A DNA stretch of 64,000 bases. Origin: Adenophora triphylla var. japonica (Eukaryota; Streptophyta; Magnoliopsida; Asterales; Campanulaceae). This document shows, piece by piece, positions 55,320 to 64,000 of this stretch. The notes beneath the pieces were generated by a model. The model was not told where the DNA came from and did not search any database. It saw only the letters and a list, made by a program, of their open reading frames with translations. Numbering within the stretch: position 1 is the stretch's first letter; each line of letters starts with the position of its first letter. The stretch is from contig JAFEMH010000170.1 in the NCBI GenBank assembly GCA_022495995.1, forward strand, positions 585,501 to 649,500, in the 5' to 3' direction. The position numbers were made by a program, and so were the translations under genes.

Positions 55320-56721
55320 TGAATGTACGCTCACCGAAATTTATAAGTTAAAATGTGAGTCGCCACGCCGTTTTAAAGGAAACATTGAAAACCTTTTGAA
55401 AAGAGAAATTGGGTTCGGGGGTCAGGTTACGTGTTGGGAAGAACCGAGAGTTCACCCAACACGCCTCGTTCGTAAACAAGTCTTTCAAAAACAAACATCC
55501 AAAGTATTCATAGTGTGTGCAAACATTTAAGACAATAAATGTGATAAATGGATTTTATTGATAAAATGAGATAGCTACAACTTGTGAGCCACTTGGTACA
55601 ATGGCGGGCCACATCCCAGATTACAAATCTAAGAACAAATTACAACTGAAAGGGGAGCTTCTGCAGAATGGCAAGATGTGTCGCGTGACACAGGATCTGC
55701 ATGGCTAGTCGTGTCGCGTGACACAGGACTCAGCCTGGCAGATTGTGTCGCGTGACACAGGATGCCTATCTGCAGAAACTTTACAAACTGAACATAGACT
55801 GAACTGAGATCTAATCAGATCGAATTACAACATCAATTCAACTCAGAAAACCACGAATCAACAACGAATTGACCAAGGGGGTGTGGATATGGGGAGATCC
55901 ACACTCCCTTGGCAAACAAGCCACAATAACAATAAGATCAAACCATGAACATGAAATTAAACCAAGCAAATTGAATTAAACAGAGAGATGGCGATTGTGA
56001 TTCGACAATTGGAACAGATAGAGTATAATTATCGAATCAAATGAGGATAGATTGCATGAATTATGAAGATGGCAAAGTATATGAGAGAGAAGGGAGGAAT
56101 GAATTGATTACCCTTGTAGATCCAAAAATTCTATACCCAAGTCAGGTATAGAATTCTTCTTCACATCTTCAGGACCGGATTGCACTTGAGAATGATGGTG
56201 GATTGAAGATCTAGTGGTGGTGTGTGGGTTTGATTGAATTGAGAGAGAGAAGTAGGGAGTTGGGTATGAGAGAGAGAGAGGGTTGTGTGTGTTTTGGAGT
56301 GTGTGTTACGCTACCAATTGGGCAGAGTAACAGTATGTCAAAAAGGGATCCCTAGATATGAGAGGGGGAGGGTCTTATTTATAGGCTGCTGATGAGGGGC
56401 TGGTTGTGTCGCACGACCCAACGGTCGTGTTTTCCATGGCTCATTGCGTCGCACGACCAGACAAGCCAATAACCGTTTCTGGCGCCAAAGACCTGGTTCT
56501 GGAACATTCCAAGTTAATTCCCAACAGGTCCAAACTGAATAATTCCTTATAGGTCCTTTTGCCTGAGAAAAATACTTAAAAGTACTTCCTTCGCAAGAAA
56601 CTTATAAAAAGTTTCCAAAAATCTCGGAATGGACCGGGAATTTACCAAAACGCCCCTAGTGCAATTTTATTATATTAAAAGGCACTTATAAAGGGTCGCA
56701 AATTGAATTGGGGTACTTACA
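55320..56721 (-). mobile_element. Minus-strand LTR (1402 bp) of an element C relative
   Basis: Read on the minus strand it starts TGTAAGTACCCCAATTCAAT and ends GTGAGCGTACATTCA. The plus-strand LTR of element C (57106-58511) has the same start, length and internal order but is clearly diverged. Adjacent bases at 56722-56735 are the complement of GCCGAGGGGCTC, a polypurine tract, so this is a 3' LTR. Repeated TGTCGCGTGACACAGGA palindromes lie at 55676-55765. Confidence 0.8.
55676..55765. repeat. TGTCGCGTGACA palindrome cluster in the minus-strand LTR
   Basis: Three copies of GTGTCGCGTGACACAGGA at about 30-bp intervals. Related TGTCACGCGACAC copies occur in the plus LTR at 58050-58135 and in the element C leader at 58790-58842. 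Confidence 0.75.
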
Positions 56722-57105
56722 GAGCCCCTCGGCAATGTCACTTATGGAAGAAGTGAGGTTGTCGATAAGAAAGATCCCAAGCCCAATGAGCGGCTGATGG
56801 GAATTATAGACCAGAGTGGTCAGACTGCCGAACTTGCAGGGGATATGGCAGATGGGGGAAAATGATTGATGAGGTTGGATGGCTTGACCTTTTGAGAAAG
56901 AATTCCTACATATCCCAGGTGGGAATCAAGCCGGTCGTAGTTCAGACTATTCGGAGGCGTCTTGACCCAAAGAGACTGTTTGGAGGCGTCTGGACCCAAA
57001 GAGACTGTTTGGAGGCGTTTGAACCCAGAGAGACTGTTTGGAGCCGTTTGAACCCAGAGAGACTGTTTGGAGCCGTCTGAACCCAGAGAGACTATTTGGA
57101 GGCGT
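56722..57105 (-). other. Internal remnant with polypurine tract and short tandem repeats
   Basis: This 384-bp piece is the 3' end of the minus-strand element's interior. It matches 10082-10330 of element B (ATCAAGCCGGTCGTAGTTC and others). At 56945-57105 a roughly 29-bp unit, GAGACTGTTTGGAGGCGT with a spacer, is repeated five to six times. It is cut by the LTR of element C at 57106. Confidence 0.7.
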
Positions 57106-58511
57106 TGTAAGTACGCCAATCCAATTCGCAACCTTTTAGATGCATTTTAATATAATAAAATTGCATTTAGGGGCGTTTTGGTAAATTCCCGGCCTATCCC
57201 GAGACTTCCGGAAACGTTCCATGAGTTTCCCGCGAAGGAAGTACCTTTTGGTACATTATTCATGCCAAAGTACCCCTTGGGAATAAAACCTGTTGGACCT
57301 TTTGGGTATTTTCCCGGAATGTTCCAGAAACTGGTTTTTGGCGCCAAAAGCGGTTGAGCCACCTTGTGTCACGCGACAGCTTGAGGCATAAAAAGTGGAC
57401 GCGTAAGGTCGTGCGACACATTAAGGCAGCCAACTGCAGCCTATAAATAAGACCCTCCCCCTCTCATAAATGGATCCGAATTTTAGCCTACTGTTACTCT
57501 GCAGAATTTGCAGCGTAACGAACCTCTCTAAACACAAACCTCTCTCTCTCCTACCTTCAACCTACCCAATTCCTCCCTTCCAAACCCAATTCTCAAGCTA
57601 CACCAATTGAGCCCCTTGCATCAGTCCTTCCAGATCAGAAGTGAAGAATTGAAGGGTTCTATATCTGACTGGATATAGAATTCGTGGAAGCAACAAGGGT
57701 AACGATTCCCTAAACCCAATCTCTCTCTCTCTTGCTTAATTTCTATTAATTCTAGCATTTAATTTTGTTTGGATTCAGTAATCAGATCCTAGCTATCTGG
57801 ATTACTGAATCCCAATCGCAATCTCTCTGTTTAATCTGAATAATTCGTGCAATTGAGCTTATATTGTTGATTATTTGATTGGATTTGGTGTTTGAACCCC
57901 AAGGGGGTGTGGATCTACCCATATCCACACTCCCTGGGTTGATTTAGTTTCGTTTCTGTATTTCGTTCGTAATCTAGTTAAATGATTAGATCTGTATAGC
58001 TTTCTGTTGATTCTGTGTTCTTATTGTTCAGTTTCTGCAGATGGCTCATATGTGTCACGCGACACCTTTGTCTCCAAGTGATCCTGTGTCACGCGACACA
58101 TGTGGTCACTGGTGCGATGTGTCATGCGACATACATGACCCATCTGCAGAGACCCTTTTTCCTTTGTAATCTGTTTTTAGATTGTTTGTATCAGGGATGG
58201 CCTCCCTAAATAATGGGCTCACAATATGTAATTCTCGTTCCATAATTAATAAGATGCATTTAATCACACTTCGTTTATTATCAATATTTGCACACACTTT
58301 GGATTTACTTGGATGTTTTGATTGAAAGACTCGTCTACGGACGAGGCGTGTTGGGTGAACTCTCGGTTCTTCCCAACACGTAACCTGACCTCCGAACTCA
58401 TGTTTTCTCTCTAAATAAAGGTTTTCAATGTTTCCTCTTAAAACGGCGTGGCGACTCCTTTTTTTCATTTAAACCGGGAAACCCAAAATTTTCCGGGCGA
58501 GCGCACATTCA
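57106..58511 (+). mobile_element. 5' LTR of element C
   Basis: Starts TGTAAGTACGCC and ends GCGCACATTCA. The tRNA-Arg primer site follows two bases later. CCTATAAATAAGACC at 57438-57452 contains a TATA box (TATAAATA) in the plus orientation. Total length is 1406 bp. Confidence 0.85.
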
Positions 58512-58512
58512 G

Positions 58513-58530
58513 TGGCGACTCTGCTGGGGA
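58513..58530 (+). promoter_or_regulatory. Primer-binding site of element C (tRNA-Arg type)
   Basis: TGGCGACTCTGCTGGGGA, one base different from the sites of elements B and D. Confidence 0.85.
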
Positions 58531-59826
58531 TGAAACACTTGAAAACCTGCTTTTCAAGTGTTGAGTGGGTCAAGCTTTTATTTAGTCAAGCATCCAATAC
58601 ATCCATTTTGTGTGCATTATTTGATAATCATTTGTGATTCATACATCTTGTTGATTATGGAACTTGTGAGCCCTTTTCAGGCTTCATGGTCACTTTTTGT
58701 GCATTAGTCTTCCTTTTGTGTTGCTCTGGCTATGGTAAAACAGGGGCTGATTTGATGTTTGAAGAGCTGCTGGTTCAGTGACTATCCAGGTCGTGCGACA
58801 CCTTTTGTCTCTGGTTGTCCTGTGTCACGCGACAAAAGGTGGCCACTGAACAAAACATCAGAAGACTGGTTTGAGGGCAGTCCCTTGGATCAAGCGTGAC
58901 TCAATTGATTGTTGTTCCCTGTTTATCCTGTGTGAGGGTGTGTGTTGTTTTCTTTTTTCAAAAATAAAAAAAATAAAAAAATAAGAAAAAATCTCTTTTT
59001 TGTAAATAAAGGAATATAGTCATCCGCACACTACATCACTTAGATTTAGAACCCTCGGGTGCGATTGACGGCATCGCGGACGGCCATGAAATTCGCCTAC
59101 GCTTGAGCGCCTGAAATCAAACCTAAACCCCTAGTGCGTTATAGGTGGCACCACACTAAAACCTTACCCACAGTTGGTTTTTGATACAATGTTTTCATTA
59201 CAACAAAATGAAGTGTTTTTGAAAAATAATATAGGTCCTTATACCTTCTCCCAAAACCTCACACCTTGTGGACATGTTGCCAAATGCAACATGATTTCAC
59301 GTGGGAACATGTCACTCTCGTGGCGTGTTCTAAACGAGAGATCATGCCGCATTGCCAACATGTACCGACGAGAGGTCATGCCGAATTTTTCTTCGAAATT
59401 CTTCGAAAAGACCCGTTATGCTGCCCAAATTTCCTTAGAAATTTGGACAAACCTTTTCGTTCCATAAAGATGTTAGGGTTTGGGCTAGGTACCATCACCT
59501 ATTATATGTTTCAAAACAAAGCATTTGATGTAATTCGAACGTTGCGTCATTAGGTTTCCCCGAGGTATAGTTAGCATGAATAAAGGCTTATCCTTTCCCA
59601 ACTGTATTTAGGATTTAAAATACTAATTTATACTTGAACATAAATAAATTTGTGTTTGTGCGAGTCTGTCCCGTTTCTTTCCCTCTCCTGTTACTCAAAA
59701 ATTTCCCTTCAAACACCTTATAAACCCCTCTCTACACCTGCAGCTACGGCGAGTTGGGTCCGTTCATCCGCCTCGGGAGGTCGTTTGGTCCGTGTGCAAG
59801 CAGTGTCAGTTGATTTAGAATCAGAA
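58531..59826 (+). other. Element C leader (5' untranslated region)
   Basis: No convincing gene before the gag start. It contains TGTCACGCGACA-type palindromes at 58790-58842 and an A-rich run at 58960-58995. Segments of gag-like codon bias are lacking. A frame opening at 59650 runs in phase into gag, but the first Met with gag-like sequence is at 59827. Confidence 0.6.
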
Positions 59827-61830
59827 ATGGCTGGAAATGGAGATGTTTTTTCTGCTCAGTCTGCAGGTGGCTCAATGACAGGGGGTCAGACAGGTTTGAA
59901 TGAGATGACTACAGAGGAATTGAGGGTGATGCTGGAAGCCGCTCTAGCTCGGGAGCGTGAGGCTTGTCTCTTAGTTCAAAATGCCAAGGCTCGTGAAGAA
60001 GAGGCTCACAACCGTTTCGTAGAAGCCATGAGAGCCAAAGGGATTGCGGTACTTCGTCGGGAGGATGGTTCCTATGAAGAGATTACGGAAGATAGCCATA
60101 ATGAAATCGGATCCGCTTCACCTGCTCAGCCAACCCAGCCTAGCTACAATACGATGCCTCCCCCAGTGAGCTATGTTCCGCGATCTGATCAAGCGGTGTC
60201 TCCAGGAATGATTGCAAGTGACCAAGGAAAGTTCATTCCCCCATCTTCCCAAGGGCTTGGCCAGGTTATCCAGCAAGGTGTTAGCAGAAATGACGGTCGG
60301 CATGTGAATTTCTTTGATCTCACCGCTCTCCAACTCCTAATGCTCCAAAGACCGCAGCTTCAAAGATGGGTCTCAGTTCCGAACCAGCTTTTCCCAGCCT
60401 CAAGCATAGTGTGTATCTAGATGGTTATCGTGGTGCTCAAGATGGTGTTCAGCAGAATGGTCAGCACCGGCTCTCAGAAATCGATAGTTCAGACAATGTT
60501 TCAAAGTACCAAAGCAGCTGCACTCCAAGACAGCTTTTTCAACCAAAGAAGCAGTGTTCCACCCTTACTCGGCATATTTATGGTTCTACCCCATACTCAG
60601 CTCCATGTGTCACCTCAGATTATCTTCTCTTGGTCAAGCATGCAGGTCACCGGCACAATACAGCTCTCAGAACCCCGGTGGGCAATTTAACGGTTATGAT
60701 ATGTATGGAAACAAGATCCCTAGCCAGATTAGCTTGTTGGACAGCAACATTGGAATTCCTAGTACTTTTGGCCTCCCACCGACTGCTTTGCCCGTGGGAC
60801 CTAATTCTGATTTCCCAATACCGTCGTCAACAGTGGCTCCTGCAATTCCTCAGACTTCAAGTTTGGCACCAGAAGTGGCAGCTTTCAAACAGATGCAGAA
60901 ACAGATTGACAGATTAACCGTGAGTTCTAGTGGTCTTAAAGTCGTGGATCCCGCCCAAGTGACACCTTTGCCGCACAAGTTTAAGATGCCCAAGCTAGAT
61001 TTTGATGGTACCGCCTGTCCAAAGACGCATATAGACACTTATGTGATGACAATGGGGGCAATGGGCTGCACTCCCGAATTCATGGCTTCCCACTTCCACC
61101 TAACCTTGAAAGGATCGGCACTTACATGGTTTTTAGCTCAAGCAAGAATGCCGTACTACTTGGAGCCAGATAACAGTAAGCCTTCCTGGAAAAGTACAAG
61201 GGTAATTTGGAATGGCGCACTACCCGGGATGATTTGGTAGGAACTATCCAGAAGTCGGATGAGTCAATTACAGAATTTTACAAACGTTGGAACGCTAAGC
61301 TCAACGAGTTATCGGAGCCAATCCCCCTCCAAGACCAAAAGGACATCTTTCTATCATGTGTTAAGCCAGCGCTTAGGGAAGCCATTGGGAAAGGATGGTA
61401 CCCAGATCTGCGAGAGATGGTGGGAATGGGAGCTAGGAGTGAAAATAGACTGTTCAACCAAACTCCAAATGCAAACACCAGCAGCAACAACAGTGGTGGA
61501 AGTTACCGGTATCGTGCACCCAATCCCGTATCAGCAATGGCGCCAAGAGGAAGAGAGCCGGCCAAAGACAACAGTATCAATAATCTTCAAAGGGGAAGTA
61601 ACAATGTGCAGAATCCAATGAGATTTCCACCTAGGCCACAACCGCGATTTGATGATTTGGGTATGTCAACGGAGGAAATTTTCAACGGTTTGCTACGAAC
61701 TGGCATGATAAAGCCATTGGAGAACTACAGTCCTGCTCGCCCTAATCCTCATATGGATGCTAGCAAGTATTGCCGTTTTCACCAATTTCCGGGGCACACT
61801 ACGAACTCCTGCGTAACTCCAAGAAGATAA
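59827..61830 (+). pseudogene. Element C gag polyprotein, frameshifted
   Basis: It starts MAGNGDVFSAQSAGGSM. A Glu/Ala-rich coiled segment (MTTEELRVMLEAALARE) and a Pro/Ser-rich stretch follow. The reading frame changes near 60330-60400, 60560-60660 and 61190. The core has PKLDFDGTACPKTHIDTYVM and HFHLTLKGSALTWF, then SITEFYKRWNAKLNEL and DIFLSCVKPALREAI, the Retrotrans_gag pattern (PF03732). The end has a zinc-knuckle-like CRFHQFPGHTTNSC and stops at about 61830. Gag forms the particle that packages element RNA. The frame changes are probably indels. Confidence 0.8.
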
Positions 61831-61909
61831 TCCAGGGCTTAGTGGATGACAAGAAGATAGAGAAATCTCCCGCCCAAATATTGTCAACAATCCTCTGCCG
61901 AGCAACAAT

Positions 61910-63465
61910 GTGAATCTTATTGACTTTGAGAATGATTATTTTGTTAATGTATTAGAGTTTGGAGAACCCGTAGTTGGGAATGATAGCAATGGTTGTAATG
62001 AGGTCGAAACTGATGTAACCTCCTGTTCTGGTGAAATGAAAGATAACTTCGTTATGTTCTCGTATCTCGATGATTTGCATGATGTGAATAATATTGTTGA
62101 GCTTGATGATTATGAAGAGCGCTTGATTGTTAATACTATATCTTCAATGACTCCTAGAGAATCCCCAATTTCCCTGGAGGAACTCAGGATAGCAGCTGGT
62201 TTGGAAGCACCCTTGACCATCAATGAGATACGACAAGCAGCTTGGCCATACAGCAATCACCCTGTCCCGCTCACGTTAGCAGAACTCAAGGAAGCTAGCA
62301 AAGAGTTCGTGGTTGATGAACAACAAGAGGTTAATCTGTTGACTCGCTCAGGAAGAATGTTGGGAGTAAATAATCTAGATCTGTCTGGGAAAGGAAAAGC
62401 AGTTGCAGGCTCTAACCCTCAGTCCTCTCAGAATCCTCACAGGCTAGACGAAGAAGTTCAGGAAGACCCGATACTGACACAGTTGAAAAGAACGCAAGCC
62501 GATATTTCTTTGTGGTCCCTACTTACATCCTCCTACCCTCACAAATTAAAGTTGGAAGAAGCTTTGGCCAAAACGAAGGTATCCGTCAACGCTACCCCGC
62601 ACGAAGCATGTCACCCGATTGGAACTACAAGCAAGATGGGAATATCATTACTTTCACAGATCTTGACTTGCCTGCTTACGGTGCGAAACATAACGAGTCC
62701 TTACACATTACGGTGCCTCTGGAGGGACGGCGGATTCCCCATGTGTTGATAGATAATGGGTCAGCTATGAATGTGCTCCCCGCCAAAATGATGAGTATGT
62801 TGGACATCAACGCGCAGAACCTCAAACCATCTAGCCAAACCATAAAGGCTTACGATTCGACGTCCCGTGGCAAAGGTTTGGGGATAGTCTCTCTTAATTT
62901 GATGTTTGGAGGTAAGGAGATGATGGTGGATTTTCAGGTTATAGACATTCCTCGTTACATTCTCGCATTATTGGGCACTCGGATCCACGAGATTGGAGCC
63001 GTAGCTTCCACGCTTCACCAATGCTTAAAGTTTGTGCAGGAAGGGGTGCTGACAACCATCTATGGTGATAGTGTTATGATCGGAGAAACCAGCGCAAATA
63101 CCTTACCAGTAATGGAGATCAAACTCGACCAGGAGAACCCGATGCTCAGTGGGTTCGCGATTGAGAAACCTAAGGGGCAAGTCTGTACCATAGATTTGAC
63201 GACATCTTCAGACAAGATTGCTCCTGTGTTGAAAATGCTAAGAGGTATGAGCTATATCCCCCGGTCTGGCCGGGAAAACGCCAACAGGGACCGTGTAGGC
63301 TCAGGCCGCCACAGCCTAAGAGAAATAGGCAAGGTCCGGGGGTATGCCGTGACTAAGGAAGATAAGGTGTATGACAAAACCGAGGCTTTCAAAGAAAAGA
63401 TGACCTCAAGCAGTAGAAAGTACAAGAAGCCCGAAATGCGCCCGTACAGCTTGGTCTCCGAATAA
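61910..63465 (+). pseudogene. Element C gag-pro linker and aspartic protease (retropepsin)
   Basis: Frame 2 (61910-62749) gives an acidic linker and then the Tat/Ogre-conserved block LTQLKRTQADISLWSLLTSS. The frame passes to frame 1 between about 62560 and 62640, where ITFTDLDLPAYGAKHNESLH and VPLEGRRIPHVLIDNGSAMN carry the DNGS catalytic motif of gypsy proteases. VDFQVIDIPRYILALLG follows, as in known family members. Frame 1 ends at 63465. The protease would cut the polyprotein. The frame change shows the copy is damaged or has a sequencing indel. Confidence 0.8.
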
Positions 63466-64000
63466 GCACTTTGTCGAGAAGATGGGGATATGTTTGTTTG
63501 TCCCGAGCCAAGGCCGATTCCAATGAAGAAAGAATGAAAACGATCCAGAGGTTCGCCAATAGCAATAAGCCGGTGAAAGAAATGTTTGATAGCTTGCCCA
63601 AAAGGCAAGGTGTGATCGCCACCTACGAGAGCAGCCTACCACTTCGGGGACCCGAATATGAGAATCGGTTTGAAAAGCTTGTTCTGATGAGCCCACAATA
63701 TGTAAAATTCGCGGTGCCGACCCCGCAGATATTGATGGCGAGTTGGCGATTTGTTTGAAGAGCAGGGCCGTCGAGCCCGGAAGCGGTGCGTCTTTGGCGT
63801 AAATGAGAGATGGAGCTAAGGAGCCGAGTGATTTGATTAACTTTTCCTCCGACAAAGTGAGGTGGTAACTATGCTAGAGTTCGAGAAGGAATCTCGCCGT
63901 AGAACTAGTCAAGCCGGAGACCGCCGCAGAAGGACCGCGTGCACTGACTTCGTTCCGAGGACCGGTCGCCGACAGGGAGACTATGATTGAAAAGCTAGGG
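63466..64000 (+). other. Element C protease-to-reverse-transcriptase linker, decayed
   Basis: Frame 3 stays open to 63758 (FANSNKPVKEMFDSLPKRQG) but does not match a catalytic domain. Stops follow. Reverse transcriptase motifs (such as YxDD) are not reached. Confidence 0.55.

Larger units (their letters stand above)
57106..64000 (+). mobile_element. Element C: Ty3/gypsy Tat/Ogre-type retrotransposon, 3' end outside window
   Basis: The element has a 5' LTR, a tRNA-Arg primer site, a 1.3-kb leader, a frameshifted gag (59827-61830), a long linker and a retropepsin domain, all on the plus strand. The Ogre-like stretch QADISLWSLLTSSYPHKLKL and the DNGS protease site are typical of the Tat lineage. 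Reverse transcriptase should lie just right of the window. Several frame changes mean this copy is probably dead, though less decayed than element A. Confidence 0.85.

Noticed and set aside
56862..57131. ORFs on both strands over the spacer between the inverted LTRs
   Set aside because: Both are translations of the 29-bp repeats (for example GSDGSKQSLWVQT) and carry no domain.

Overview
The window is from a plant nuclear genome, most likely a eudicot. It holds one intact host gene with 18 exons and plant-type introns, surrounded by plant transposon lineages: Ty3/gypsy Tat-Ogre-Grande elements with a tRNA-Arg primer site, Ty1/copia, hAT, PIF/Harbinger, Stowaway and a Mutator-like element. There is no bacterial-style operon, and no rRNA or tRNA gene was seen.

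Left part (1-25,090): a nested stack. The host layer is a decayed plus-strand Ty3/gypsy element of Tat/Grande type (element A). It consists of an RNase H end, integrase, pol tail, an antisense multi-exon ORF between pol and the 3' LTR, and the LTR. It is split twice. A 3.7-kb hAT transposon sits at 461-4177, between near-identical 8-bp target duplications. A 14.6-kb minus-strand LTR element (element B) sits at 5184-19742. B carries only a gag-like ORF, two long minisatellites and a tRNA-Arg primer site. One of its LTRs was later hit by a 2.9-kb solo LTR of another family (5737-8622).

Middle (25,091-48,604): an AT-rich spacer, then a PIF/Harbinger deletion derivative (26137-27890). Next is the single-copy-type gene TONSOKU (TSK/BRUSHY1/MGOUN3), a replication-coupled chromatin and DNA-repair protein. 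I modelled it as 18 exons encoding 1331 residues, with TPR repeats at the N-terminus and leucine-rich repeats at the C-terminus. A perfect E2F-type site lies about 140 bp upstream of the start codon. Two introns use GC donors. The introns hold at least eight Stowaway MITEs, one nested in another and one hosting a Pack-MULE-like element that carries an LRR gene fragment, plus a Copia relic.

Right part (48,605-64,000): the 5' LTR and gag start of a Copia element, truncated by a plus-strand relative of element B (element D, 49,433-55,319). Then come an inverted pair of related 1.4-kb LTRs (55,320-56,721 minus; 57,106-58,511 plus). The plus-strand LTR starts element C, a Tat/Ogre-type element with a frameshifted gag and a retropepsin region, which runs off the window before reverse transcriptase. 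B and D look like non-autonomous, gag-only relatives of C: they share primer site type, UTR motifs and gag layout. All calls come from reading the sequence and ORFs; no database search was run.
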